In this document: one piece after another, positions 51,844 to 62,216 of the stretch | Numbering within the stretch: position 1 is the stretch's first letter | Layout: every line of letters begins with the position of its first letter | DNA from: Salipiger bermudensis HTCC2601 | GTDB lineage: Bacteria > Pseudomonadota > Alphaproteobacteria > Rhodobacterales > Rhodobacteraceae | Assembly: GCF_000153725.1 (NCBI RefSeq) | Contig: NZ_DS022276.1 | Coordinates: 2,776,853-2,840,852 of the forward strand | DNA: 64,000 bases | Direction of reading: 5' to 3' | Notes under the pieces: model-generated | Seen by the model: the letters and a program-made list of their open reading frames with translations, nothing else | What the model was told of the DNA's origin: nothing | Database searches by the model: none | Program-made: the position numbers and the translations under genes

Positions 51844-53230
51844 CCCCGAAAAAAACAGCCCTACTTTCCCTTACATTGGGACTCGCGGCCTGCACCGTCG
51901 GGCCCGAGTATCAAGCCCCCAGCGAAACCCTCGCCGTGGCCTTTGCCGAAGGCAGCGCCCAGCCGATCGGGCAGGCGGCCCAGCAGTACTGGTGGCGTGC
52001 CTTCAACGACAACATGCTGAACGAGCTGGTGCAGACCGGTCTCGACCAGACCTCGACATCCAGACCGCGGTCGCGCCGGTGGCGGAAGCACAGGCCGTGG
52101 CCCGGGCGACGGGCCTTCCGAGCCTGGTGAGCGGCAACCTCTCGGCGCAGAGAAGCGTTTCCGGCAATGAGATGATCGACAACACCGCGACCAACTCGGG
52201 GTCGTTCAACCCTGCGATCGTGCTCGACCTGTTTGGTGGCGAACGGCGCTCGCGCGAAGCGGCGCTGGTTTCGCTGCAATCGGCAGAGCTGAGCGTCGGC
52301 ACCGCCCGGCTGGCCTACCTGTCGTCGCTGGTGACCAACTATATCGACATGCGCTACTTCCAGAACGCGCTCGCGATCAACCGTCAGACGATTGAGACCC
52401 GGCGCGAGACCCTGTCGCTGGTGCAGAGCCAGCGCGAGGCGGGGGCGGCCACCGCACTCGACGAGGCGCAGGCTCAGGCCAGCCTCGATGCCGACCTCGC
52501 GTCGCTGCCGGGGCTGGAGTCCGGGTTCTACTCGGCCACCTACGCCATCGCGACGCTTCTGGCGCAGCCGGTGCAGAGCATCGAGGACCGCCTCGAGCGT
52601 GGTGCCGCGCAGCCGCGTCCCGCTTCGGGCGCAGATGTCGGCGTACCTGCGGACCTGGTGCGCAACCGCCCCGACGTGCGCGCCGCCGAGCGCAACCTCG
52701 CCGCCGCCACCGCCGAGATCGGCATTGCCGAGGCGGCGCTTTACCCGTCGCTGACGCTGGGCGGCACGATCACCCGTACCGAGGGCTTCAACTCGTGGAC
52801 CTTTGGCCCGTCGGTGGTTCTGCCGGTGCTGAACCAGCCGGCGCTGCGCGCCCAGCGTGACCAGCAGGCCGCGCAGGCCGAGCAGTCGGAGTTGCAGTGG
52901 CGTTCCTCGGTGCTTGACGCCGTGGAAGAGGTGCAAAGCGCCCAGACCAGCTATCTGCGCAACCGTCGCGCCGTGGCGGGCTACCAGCGCAGCGTCGCTT
53001 CGAACGAGCGCGTGGTCGAGTTGTCGCGCGAAACCTATCGCGGCGGCACCACGACCCTGCTCGACCTGCTGACCGTGCAGCGCGCGCTCTCGAGCGCACG
53101 CCTGACGCTGGCCTCGAGCGTGCGCGATCTCGCCACCAGCTGGGCGTCGCTTCAGGTGGCTGCCGGCAAGGGCTGGTCGGTTCCGACCGCCGCGTCGAGC
53201 GCCACGCCGACCGTCGCCGGCGACAGCTGA
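51840..53230 (+). pseudogene. RND outer-membrane channel (OprM/NodT family), interrupted by a -1 frameshift
   Basis: The first frame (from ATG 51840) encodes a lipoprotein signal (LSLTLGLAACTVGPEYQAP, lipobox LAAC) and ends out of frame. From about 52050 a second frame carries the rest of the channel: LDIQTAVAPVAEAQAVARAT, VPADLVRNRPDVRAAERNLA (family signature), IGIAEAALYPSLTLGG and YRGGTTTLLDLLTVQRAL. Restoring one base in CCAGACCTCGAC (to read QNLDIQ) joins both into a normal protein of about 464 residues. Either a real mutation or a sequencing error; the pump would otherwise need another channel such as TolC. Confidence 0.85.
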
Positions 53231-53280
53231 GCCGTACCGGCCCGCCCGTCGCAAGGCGGACGGGGAAGCTGAAAAACATT

Positions 53281-53315
53281 GGGCCGCGCCCGGGGATCCC
53301 GGACGCGGCCCTTTT
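53281..53315 (+). terminator. Terminator of the RND operon
   Basis: Stem GGGCCGCG / CGCGGCCC extended inward by CCGGG/CCCGG pairing, followed by TTTT. Lies 50 bases after the outer-membrane channel stop, between convergent genes. Confidence 0.85.
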
Positions 53316-53341
53316 CATGTGCGCTTCAGACGCGTGGGCGC

Positions 53342-53941
53342 TTAGAAGCGGTAGTTCAGGCCCACGGTCGCGGTGGTTGCGCCGATCTCGAGGTCGTCAT
53401 CGTCAAAATCGCTGAACTCGTTGTACTTCACGTCGCCGCTGAGGGTGACGTTGTCGGCCACGTAGGTCTCGGCACCGACGCCCACGTAGTAGCCGTTGGA
53501 GTCGCCGGCATCGAGGCTGCCACCATCGGTCATGGCGCGGGCATAGCCGCCCTGGCCGTAGACCATGGTCGTGCCGAGGTCATAGCCGACGCGGCCACCG
53601 ACACGCGCCATGCTCTCGAGGTCACCTGCCTCGCCGAGGTCGATATCGGCGCCTTCATATTCCACGCCGGCACCGGCGATCCAGTTGCCAAAATCGTGGT
53701 CGTAATAGGCGTTGAGGCCGTAGACCGCGCCGTCGGAGGTCTCGTCTTCGGGGCCGTCAGGATCGGCATAGCCGTAGCCCAGCTGAACACCGACCGAGGG
53801 ACCGGTCCAGTCGCCGGTGACCGGCGACGCGACGGGGGCGACGGGCGCCACCGGCGCGGGCTCGACCGGGGTCTGATCGAGAGAACCCGCGAAGGCCGGG
53901 GTGGCGAGGAAGGGGACGAGGATGAGCGGTTTGAAGGTCAT
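53342..53941 (-). CDS. Outer-membrane beta-barrel (OmpA-like/opacity) protein
   Basis: A 199-residue protein. Signal peptide MTFKPLILVPFLATPAFA; a short Pro/Ala/Val linker; then eight-strand barrel features: GPSVGVQLGYGYADP, GAGVEYEGADIDLG, VGGRVGYDLGTTMVYGQGGY, YYVGVGAETYVADNVTL and a C-terminal TVGLNYRF ending in Phe for barrel assembly. Similar to Omp25/Omp31-type porin family proteins of alphaproteobacteria. ATG at 53941. Confidence 0.9.
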   Translation of the reverse strand: MTFKPLILVPFLATPAFAGSLDQTPVEPAPVAPVAPVASPVTGDWTGPSVGVQLGYGYADPDGPEDETSDGAVYGLNAYYDHDFGNWIAGAGVEYEGADIDLGEAGDLESMARVGGRVGYDLGTTMVYGQGGYARAMTDGGSLDAGDSNGYYVGVGAETYVADNVTLSGDVKYNEFSDFDDDDLEIGATTATVGLNYRF

Positions 53942-54428
53942 GTCTTCTGCTCCATTGCTTTTGTGTCTCGCGCCGTTCCGGGGGAGGTCCGGTGCGGCGA
54001 CTGGGGACATAACCATGGGGCGGGCGATCCGCTCCACACGCACCGGTCACATGATTTTGCTGTTGCGGAACAGCGACGGATTTGCGGGTTTTTCGCCATG
54101 TTTGCAGGAACATGCCGGCGCGTGAGCGGCCTCCGGCAAGGATTGGCTCAACGCACGCAACGTCAACGGAACCTTTCCTTGCGGGGCGGTCCGACGCGGC
54201 CGGGGGCGGCGTTCCTCGCGTGTGGGGTCGCAGGTCGAAACGTCAAGCCGGGTGCGCGGGGCGCCGCCAGCGCGAAGGGCCGGTTCCGGCAAGACCTCGC
54301 TGTCTACCGTGGCGCGCGTGCGTTCCCCCTTTGAAGCGGCGGGGCAGGCTGCATAGCTCTGGGAAGACGGCGCGGGATGCCCCTGCGCCCGACGACACAG
54401 ACAACCGGAACCCCCGGAAGGAGACGTC
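53942..54428. other. Long intergenic region between divergent envelope genes
   Basis: 487 bases between the barrel protein and the DUF4168 gene. No open frame with a ribosome site and recognisable features. Promoters for both genes must lie here; a TTGACG on the minus strand (54161-54166) lacks a fitting -10. No repeat or RNA structure recognised. Confidence 0.6.
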
Positions 54429-54881
54429 ATGAAACTCAACGGTATGCTTCTCAAGTCCACCGTCATTGCTGCCCTCGTCGCCGCGCCCGTCGCGCCGGTG
54501 ATGGCTCAGACGATGCAGGACGATCCTGCCGCCACCGAGGCGCCGGCTCAGGCCGCGCCCGAAACCATGCCCGAGACCCCGTCGACAGGCTTCAGCGAGT
54601 ACGAGCTGACCTCCTTCGTCGATGCGGCGATGGAAGTGCAGGCGGTGCAGCAGGACTACATGGCCCAGATCGAGGCCGCGCCCGAGGATGCCGAGCGCCA
54701 GGCGCTGGTGCAGGAGGCACAGCAGGAGATGGCCAACGCGGTCGAGGAGACCGAGGGCATGGACGTGCAGACCTACAACGAGATCGGTCAGGCCGCCCAG
54801 ACCAACCCCGAGCTCAACGAGCGTATCCTCGCGATGCTGCAGACCCGCCAGCAGGGCGGCGCAGAGACCATGACGGAATGA
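54429..54881 (+). CDS. Secreted DUF4168 domain protein
   Basis: A 150-residue protein with a Sec signal (STVIAALVAAPVAPVMAQ), a disordered Pro/Ala/Glu linker and a C-terminal helical DUF4168 domain (FSEYELTSFVDAAMEVQAVQ, then MDVQTYNEIGQAAQTNPELN). DUF4168 proteins are periplasmic and of unknown function; the IxxxxxxDPEL-like end is visible as AQTNPELNERI. AAGGAG lies 7 bases upstream of the ATG. Monocistronic. Confidence 0.88.
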   Translation: MKLNGMLLKSTVIAALVAAPVAPVMAQTMQDDPAATEAPAQAAPETMPETPSTGFSEYELTSFVDAAMEVQAVQQDYMAQIEAAPEDAERQALVQEAQQEMANAVEETEGMDVQTYNEIGQAAQTNPELNERILAMLQTRQQGGAETMTE

Positions 54882-54908
54882 TCCGGGACTGACAGTATGA
54901 CAAAAGGG

Positions 54909-54934
54909 AAAGCCGCCCCTCGGGGCGGCTTTTT
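54909..54934 (+). terminator. Terminator of the DUF4168 gene
   Basis: Perfect 11-bp stem AAAGCCGCCCC / GGGGCGGCTTT with TC loop and following TT, 27 bases after the stop. Confidence 0.9.
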
Positions 54935-55089
54935 CATTGGCTTCACACAACATGATTTGTGAAGCCGCGCGATCGCCATCGTGGTGGGCGGGGCAGCGAT
55001 TGGGCCTTGGCCTGCGGTCTTTATTCCGCGCGCACGACGTACAGCCGTTCGCTCACGCTTGAGGACAATTGCTCCTGTCGCCAAAGAGA

Positions 55090-55114
55090 AAGGGGCGCCC
55101 CGTGGGCGCCCCTT
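55090..55114 (-). terminator. Terminator of lepA
   Basis: Stem AAGGGGCGCCC / GGGCGCCCCTT with a 3-base loop; the minus-strand tail reads TCTCTTTGG. It starts 27 bases after the lepA stop. Confidence 0.8.
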
Positions 55115-55141
55115 CGCAAATCCAAACCTGGGCCGAAGACC

Positions 55142-56944
<1,803 letters not shown>

Positions 56945-57089
56945 GATTTGCTGGATATGCGGGTGTTTCGCTGGCCGGTCAAGGTGAGTTGTGGGCCTTG
57001 GGCGGGTCTTTTGGCGCTGCCCCGCCACAGACTGAAGCAGGGCGCGGCTGCCGACCCGGTCGACGGCGCTTCTGACGGGCTGGTGAATT

Positions 57090-57107
57090 GAAACCGTGCA
57101 CGGTTTC
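57090..57107. repeat. 18-bp perfect palindrome upstream of the lipoprotein gene
   Basis: GAAACCGTGCACGGTTTC is fully self-complementary and sits 80 bases before the lipoprotein start and 146 bases upstream of lepA, i.e. in a divergent promoter region, where it could serve both genes. Confidence 0.7.
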
Positions 57108-57186
57108 GGGCATCTTGTCGCAAAAGCTCCCGACAGAGCAGGGCGACAAGCCCGGGGGAGCGCCGAGCGGAAAAGGTGACAGGCGG

Positions 57187-57531
57187 ATGAAAGCGATTTC
57201 CTGTGTTTTGGCGCTGGCCCTCGTGGCCGGTTGTGGTGGCGGCGGTGGATCGTCCAACGATTACCGTGTCGTGCGGATGGCCAGCGGACCGGTGAGCAAT
57301 GCGTGCAACAGCTCGCAGCGCAGCGCCCGCAATCCCCAGCTGTGCGGATGTATCCAGGCGGCGGCGGATGTCGAACTGAGCGGCAGCGATCAGCGCCGCA
57401 TGGTGCGCTTCTACGACGATCCGCACGAGGCACAGGAGGTGCGCCAGTCGGACCGCGCCCGCGACGAGGAATTCTGGAAGCGCTACAGCGCCTTTGTGAA
57501 CCGCGCCGAGAGCATGTGCACCGGGCTCTGA
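57187..57531 (+). CDS. Small lipoprotein of unknown function
   Basis: A 114-residue lipoprotein: signal [16 protein letters not shown] with lipobox LVAGC, a Gly-rich linker, and a mature region with four cysteines (NACNSS, QLCGCI, ESMCTG) and [17 protein letters not shown] homologous Rhodobacteraceae family is sometimes labelled arginine transporter without support. ATG at 57187; ribosome site AGGCGG is close. Function unknown. Confidence 0.82.
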   Translation: MKAISCVLALALVAGCGGGGGSSNDYRVVRMASGPVSNACNSSQRSARNPQLCGCIQAAADVELSGSDQRRMVRFYDDPHEAQEVRQSDRARDEEFWKRYSAFVNRAESMCTGL

Positions 57532-57707
57532 TCCACGGACAGCTTACTCTGGGAGGCGCCCCCCAGCGGGGAGGCGCCGCAGCAGCTTATGCACGGCCCC
57601 GGCGTTGGTCGATCAACGTCGAGCATGCCGCGCCCGTCTGACAGGCCGGGCTGGCCGCGGCTTTGGTCTTGGGGCGTCGCGCGCGCTTGATCGTCGTGGC
57701 TCGGAGC

Positions 57708-59021
57708 CTACGCCCCAGCAGCCGCCCGCGGGCTGCGGGCGCGCCCGAGTGGCAGCCGTGCCTCGGCGGCGCGGGCGTGGCCCTCCATGCCCTCGGCCCG
57801 GGCGATGCCGGCGCTGGCCCCTGCGAGATCCGGCAGGGCCTGGTCCTCGACCCGCTGCCAGGTCACGCATTTCAGGAACTTGTGCACCGAGAGACCGCCG
57901 GTATAGCGCGCCGCGCGGCCGGTGGGCAGCACGTGGTTCGGACCCGCCGCCTTGTCGCCGAAGGCCACCGTGGTCTCGGCCCCGAGAAACAGCGAGCCAT
58001 AGGCGCGCAGCCGCCCGCGCCACCAGTCGGGATCGGCGGCCTGCACGTGCAGGTGCTCGGGCGCGTAGAGATCCGCCTGCGCCGCCATCGCCTCGCGGTT
58101 TTCGGCCAGCATGACCTCGCCGAGCGCCGCCCAGGCCTCGGCGGCGGCGCTGCGGTTGGGCTCGGGCAGGGTGGCGATGATGCGGGGCACCTCGCGCAGC
58201 ACCGCCTCGGCGAGCGGCCTGTGGGTCGTGACCAGCCACACCGGGGAATTGCCGCCATGCTCTGCCTGGCTGACTAGATCGAGCGCCACCGTCTGCGCGG
58301 AGGCGGTGGCGTCGGCGAGGATCATCGAATCCGTGGGGCCCGCCACCATGTCGATGCCGATCGGGCCGAAGAGCTGGCGCTTGGCCTCGGCCACGAAGGC
58401 ATTGCCGGGCCCGACGAGGATGTCGGCCTCGGGCAGGTCGAACAGCCCCAGCGCCATCGCCGCGATCCCCTGCACCCCGCCCATGGCGAGCACCCGGTCC
58501 ACGCCGGCCACGTGTATGGCGTGCAGGATCGCCGGGTGGGGCCCGTCCTTGCCCGGGGGCGTGCAGGCGATGACGCTCTCGACCCCGGCGGCGCGGGCGG
58601 TGGTCAGGCTCATCAGCGCCGAGGCGATATGGGCGTAGCGCCCGCCGGGCACGTAGGCCCCGGCACAGCCCAGCGGGATCAGCGTCTGTCCGGCGAAGAG
58701 CCCGGGGCGCAGCTCGGTCTCGAACTCGGTGACAGAGGCGCGCTGTGCCTCGGCGAAGGCGCGGATATTGGCGTGGGCATAGGCGATGTCCTCAACCAGC
58801 GTCACCGGCAGCCGGCGCTGCGCCGTGACCAGCGCCTCCGGCGTGATCTCGGGGGGGCCGTCAGTTCTGTCGAGCCGGCGGGCATAGTCCCGCGCGGCAT
58901 CCTCGCGCCCCGTGCGCAGCCGGGCGAGCATGATCGCCACGGTGTCGGAAATGTCGGCGGCGCTCTGCGGCGGCAGGCCGGGGGCGGGTTTCAGCTGCTT
59001 GATCTGGGGGGCTTGGGACAT
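57708..59021 (-). CDS. HisD-family dehydrogenase, probably sulfopropanediol 3-dehydrogenase (HpsN-like)
   Basis: A 437-residue zinc-dependent, NAD-linked oxidoreductase. Catalytic Glu-His are in DLYAPEHLHVQ; NAD/Zn features appear in QAEHGGNSPVWLVT and GPNAFVAEAKRQLFGPIG. It differs from biosynthetic HisD at diagnostic places: VPGGRYAHIASALMSLTTAR and ACTPPGKDGPHPAIL resemble HpsN (2,3-dihydroxypropane-1-sulfonate oxidation) more than the VPGGTAAYPSS of histidinol dehydrogenase. No his genes are nearby, and a LysR gene is divergent, which suits an inducible catabolic enzyme. Substrate remains inferred. Confidence 0.8.
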   Translation of the reverse strand: MSQAPQIKQLKPAPGLPPQSAADISDTVAIMLARLRTGREDAARDYARRLDRTDGPPEITPEALVTAQRRLPVTLVEDIAYAHANIRAFAEAQRASVTEFETELRPGLFAGQTLIPLGCAGAYVPGGRYAHIASALMSLTTARAAGVESVIACTPPGKDGPHPAILHAIHVAGVDRVLAMGGVQGIAAMALGLFDLPEADILVGPGNAFVAEAKRQLFGPIGIDMVAGPTDSMILADATASAQTVALDLVSQAEHGGNSPVWLVTTHRPLAEAVLREVPRIIATLPEPNRSAAAEAWAALGEVMLAENREAMAAQADLYAPEHLHVQAADPDWWRGRLRAYGSLFLGAETTVAFGDKAAGPNHVLPTGRAARYTGGLSVHKFLKCVTWQRVEDQALPDLAGASAGIARAEGMEGHARAAEARLPLGRARSPRAAAGA

Positions 59022-59111
59022 GACGGCAACGCTTGACCTTGAGGGGAGGGAGTTTCACAAAAGGTGAATATCTGGGGCGCGGTCCGGCCGCGTCGGGGCG
59101 GGAGAGAACCG

Positions 59112-60080
59112 ATGGTGATGAAGGGCGTGACGCTGCGCGGGCTCGAGGTGTTCGAGGCGCTGGCGGCGACCGGCTCGGTGGCGCAGGCGGCCGAGATGAC
59201 CGGGCTGAGCCAGCCCGCGGTGAGCCAGCAGATGCGCAACCTCGAGAGCGCGCTCGGCGCCGATCTGGTCGATCACGGCCGCCGCCCGATGCGGCTGACG
59301 CAGGCCGGGCGCTCGTTCCTGTTGCGCACCCAGTCGGTGCTGAGCCAGCTGCGGCTGGCGCAGAACGAGCTGACGGTCATGGACCTGACCCATCTCAGCA
59401 CGTTGAACCTTGGGGTGATCGACGATTTCGACAACGACCTGACGCCGAAGCTGGTCACCATCCTCGCCGAGAGCATGACGCGCTGCCGCTTCAAGCTGGT
59501 CACCGCGCCAAGCCACGAGATCGCGGAGGCGATGGGCGAGCGCAAGCTCCACATCGCCATCGCCGCCAGCGCCGGCGGAGTCACCGACGGTGTCGTCGAG
59601 TACCCGCTGGTGCGCGATCCCTTCATCCTCGTCTGTGCCCGGGGCGCGCTGGCCGAGGCGGGCGGCGCGGATGCGCTGATGGGCGGGCTGCCGATGCTGC
59701 GCTACGATCGTGACCAGCTCATCGGGCGGCAGATCGAGGCGCATCTGAAACGCCAGAAGCTCGATTTCCCCGAGCGCTTCGAGATCGGCGCGCATCTGTC
59801 GCTGATGACGCTGGTGGCGCGCGGTGTCGGCTGGGGCATCACGACACCGCTGGGCTACATGCGGGCCGGGCGCTTCCATGACCAGATGGAGGCGCACCCG
59901 CTGCCCTTCAGCCCGTTCGCGCGCACCATCTCGCTGTTTGCTGCTGCCGACTGGAGCGACCGGGTGCCGCGCGACGTGGCGCGCACCATGCGCAAGCTGG
60001 TCTCGGAGCTGGTGATCGCACCGGCCTTGCGCCAGCTGCCGTGGCTCGAAGACGATCTGCGCGTTCTGGTCGGAGAGTAG
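59112..60080 (+). CDS. LysR-family transcriptional regulator
   Basis: A 322-residue LTTR. The winged HTH covers residues 5-65 (FEALAATGSVAQAAEMTGLS, then QPAVSQQMRNLESALG); the effector domain contains LNLGVIDDFDNDLTP and ARGVGWGITTPLG. ATG 59112 with GGAGAG 5-6 bases upstream. It is divergent from the HisD-like gene with about 90 bases between start codons, the usual LTTR-target layout, so it likely regulates that gene. Confidence 0.92.
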   Translation: MVMKGVTLRGLEVFEALAATGSVAQAAEMTGLSQPAVSQQMRNLESALGADLVDHGRRPMRLTQAGRSFLLRTQSVLSQLRLAQNELTVMDLTHLSTLNLGVIDDFDNDLTPKLVTILAESMTRCRFKLVTAPSHEIAEAMGERKLHIAIAASAGGVTDGVVEYPLVRDPFILVCARGALAEAGGADALMGGLPMLRYDRDQLIGRQIEAHLKRQKLDFPERFEIGAHLSLMTLVARGVGWGITTPLGYMRAGRFHDQMEAHPLPFSPFARTISLFAAADWSDRVPRDVARTMRKLVSELVIAPALRQLPWLEDDLRVLVGE

Positions 60081-60099
60081 CGCGGGTGGCATCGGGACT

Positions 60100-60119
60100 C
60101 CTTTCTCTCGGGAGAAAGG
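60100..60119. terminator. Hairpin between convergent LysR and hydrolase genes
   Basis: CCTTTCTC-TCGG-GAGAAAGG, 8-bp stem 20 bases after the LysR stop; no T-tract. Probable weak terminator. Confidence 0.5.
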
Positions 60120-60198
60120 GCGCATATGCCGAACGGATCAACCCTTGCGCGTGCGCATTTGAGAAACGGCCCGCACAGTTTCGGTTTTCCTGAAACTG

Positions 60199-60963
60199 TT
60201 AGTCCGTGGCTGCCAGATAGGCGCGCACCGCCGCCTCGAATTCGCGCGGTTTCTCGGCATGTAGCCAATGGCCGGCGCCGGGGATCTTGGCAGAGCGCGA
60301 CTCGGGGAACAGCGCCTTGATGCGGGGGCGGTGCTCGGGTGTCACGTAGTCGCTCTCGCCACCGGACAGGAACAGGGTGGGGCCGTCGAAGCGGCCCTCG
60401 ATCTCCGGGAAGCCGATGATCTTGGGCATCTCCTCGGCCAGCAGGTCGAGGTTCAGCTTCCAGCGCTTTTCCTTGATGTCGAGCGACTGGGTGAAGAACG
60501 AGCGCAGCGTCGGCTCGGGCACGTGTCGGGCAAGCTGGTCATTGGCATCCGAACGCTTCTCGACCGCGTCGAGATCCACCGCGCGCATCGCCTCGATATA
60601 CTGGATCTGGCTGTGATCGTAGGCCACCGGCGCGATGTCGGCGAGGATCAGGCGGTTGACCAGCTCGGGCCGGGTCAGGGCCAGCACCATCGCCGCCTTG
60701 CCGCCCATCGAGTGACCAAGCACGTCGGCCTTGCCGCCATGCGCCTCGATCACCTCGGCCAGATCGCCGGCCATGTCCTCGTAGCCGTGGCGCTCGGTCC
60801 AGGGCGAGTCGCCGTGGTTGCGCTGGTCGACCGCGATCACCTGCCGCTCGTCCGAGAGCCGCTTGGCGATGACGCCCCAGTTGCGCCCCGAGCCGTAGAG
60901 GCCGTGAACGATGAGAAGCGGCGGTTTCGCACCTTCGGTGCCGTGCAAGATGGTGTTCAGCAT
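60199..60963 (-). CDS. Alpha/beta hydrolase, YbfF-like esterase
   Basis: A 254-residue hydrolase. Oxyanion segment LLIVHGLYGSGRNWG, VDQRNHGDSPW, nucleophile elbow LGHSMGGKAAM (Ser about residue 94), acid in FLSGGESDYV and the catalytic His in GAGHWLHAEKP. Resembles YbfF-type acyl-CoA/carboxyl esterases. ATG at 60963. A hairpin with ACAGTTTC/GAAACTGT arms overlaps its stop codon. Confidence 0.9.
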   Translation of the reverse strand: MLNTILHGTEGAKPPLLIVHGLYGSGRNWGVIAKRLSDERQVIAVDQRNHGDSPWTERHGYEDMAGDLAEVIEAHGGKADVLGHSMGGKAAMVLALTRPELVNRLILADIAPVAYDHSQIQYIEAMRAVDLDAVEKRSDANDQLARHVPEPTLRSFFTQSLDIKEKRWKLNLDLLAEEMPKIIGFPEIEGRFDGPTLFLSGGESDYVTPEHRPRIKALFPESRSAKIPGAGHWLHAEKPREFEAAVRAYLAATD

Positions 60964-61085
60964 GGCCCGTTTCTAGGAGAGCGGCGGGGCAAAGGGAATG
61001 CCCGTGTTGCCGATCCGCGCGGTTTGCCCGGCTCCGTGCCCGCGCCCCCTTGCGCCGCCGTGCCAAATCAGGAGATCTGTGGCCC

Positions 61086-61466
61086 ATGTCGATGGATGGC
61101 GCACAGGAAACCAAGGCCGCGGTGGGGCGGCTCGACCGGCTCTTCGAGAGCCGGCTCAAGCTCACCCGGGGCGATTTCGACGCCCGTGCCGCCAAGGCGC
61201 GGCGCCGTCTGCCGCACAAGCTGCGCAAGGATCTGACCCGGATCCTCGAGGCGCGGCGCTTTGCCGACCACCCCAAGCTCGCGCGCACCCTCGATGCGCC
61301 GTCGATCCGCGCCGCGGCGGGGCGGCTCGAGCGTCATCTCAATGCGGTCGATCTCGCCGATCAGCGCAAGGGGCGGATCCTCGGCGTCCTCGCCAGCATC
61401 ATGGCGGGGATCATCGTCGTGGTCGCGCTGGTGGTGATCGTGCTGCGCTGGCGCGGCTTTATCTGA
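61086..61466 (+). CDS. Small basic protein with C-terminal membrane anchor
   Basis: A 126-residue protein: a basic helical cytoplasmic region (RLDRLFESRLKLTRGDFDAR, RRRLPHKLRKDL) and a single C-terminal membrane helix (ILGVLASIMAGIIVVVALVV) ending RWRGFI, a tail-anchored layout. Conserved among Rhodobacteraceae without a known role. ATG at 61086 (or 61092); AGGAGA lies 11 bases upstream, a little far. Confidence 0.75.
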   Translation: MSMDGAQETKAAVGRLDRLFESRLKLTRGDFDARAAKARRRLPHKLRKDLTRILEARRFADHPKLARTLDAPSIRAAAGRLERHLNAVDLADQRKGRILGVLASIMAGIIVVVALVVIVLRWRGFI

Positions 61467-61486
61467 GCGCACGGCAAGGCGACGGG

Positions 61487-62179
61487 TCAGTCCGGCAGCG
61501 CTGTTCCGTTGAGCCGCAGAAACAGGCTTTCCTCGTCATCGTTGCGGAAGAACGGCACCGAGGCGGGCGGACCGACCTCGTGGGCGCGGGCGGCGATCTC
61601 GGCCAGCACCACCTCGGTGATGAACGGCATGTCGAAATTGCGCAGCGCGTCGAGCCCGATCCATTGCAGGTGGCTGAGTTCGTCCGAAGCGGCGGAGAAA
61701 TCGTCTGGATCGGTGGCCAGCGCCTCGGCGTCGACGAGGAAGAACCGCGCGTCGAAGCGCCGGGGACGGCCCGGAGGCGTGATGGCGCGGAACACGAACT
61801 GAAGCCCCGAGGCATCGGGCACGTGGCCGGTGGCTGCGAAGCTGCGCCAGTCGGCGGGCGGCTCGGCCCAGTCTCCGCGCGCGCCGAGAATCAGCCCGGT
61901 CTCTTCCCAGAGCTCGCGAATCGCCGCGACGGCCAGCGGGTGGGCGAGGCCCGCCGGGCTGTCCTCGCCGAGCCGGGTTTCGCAGAGCGCGGGCAGGGGG
62001 CGGCTCAGCGGCACCTGCGCATCCTCGGCATCCACGGCGCCTCCGGGGAACACGAACTTGTTCGGCATGAAGGCCGCCTTGGCGCCACGCTGGCCCATGA
62101 GAATGCGCGGAGCAGTGGCACGGTCGCGCATCACGATCACCGTCGCCGCGTTGCGGATTGCCGTCTTGTCCTGGGTCAT
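61487..62179 (-). CDS. NUDIX hydrolase
   Basis: A 230-residue NUDIX protein. The NUDIX helix AAIRELWEETGLILG carries the catalytic REx2EE-type glutamates, preceded by FPGGAVDAEDAQ with an insertion of about 30 residues inside the box region, as in the NUDT19/acyl-CoA diphosphatase-like branch. It hydrolyses a nucleoside diphosphate-X, possibly CoA esters. ATG 62179. The DUF983 gene lies 37 bases upstream on the same strand, so the two may be an operon. Confidence 0.88.
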   Translation of the reverse strand: MTQDKTAIRNAATVIVMRDRATAPRILMGQRGAKAAFMPNKFVFPGGAVDAEDAQVPLSRPLPALCETRLGEDSPAGLAHPLAVAAIRELWEETGLILGARGDWAEPPADWRSFAATGHVPDASGLQFVFRAITPPGRPRRFDARFFLVDAEALATDPDDFSAASDELSHLQWIGLDALRNFDMPFITEVVLAEIAARAHEVGPPASVPFFRNDDEESLFLRLNGTALPD

Positions 62180-62216
62180 CTGGTCTCCTGCCGGTGTGGC
62201 CGACCGTGCCTCGGGC

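Noticed and set aside
51840-52130. A separate short lipoprotein gene before the outer-membrane channel
   Set aside because: Its first 70 residues are the exact N-terminus of an OprM-type channel and continue in another frame, so it is one broken gene.
57708-59021. Labelling this gene hisD (histidine biosynthesis)
   Set aside because: Diagnostic segments and the divergent LysR gene fit an HpsN-type catabolic dehydrogenase better; kept as a family-level call.
60175-60199. Terminator for the alpha/beta hydrolase (ACAGTTTC/GAAACTGT hairpin)
   Set aside because: It overlaps the stop codon and has no T-tract; kept only as a possible member of the palindrome family.
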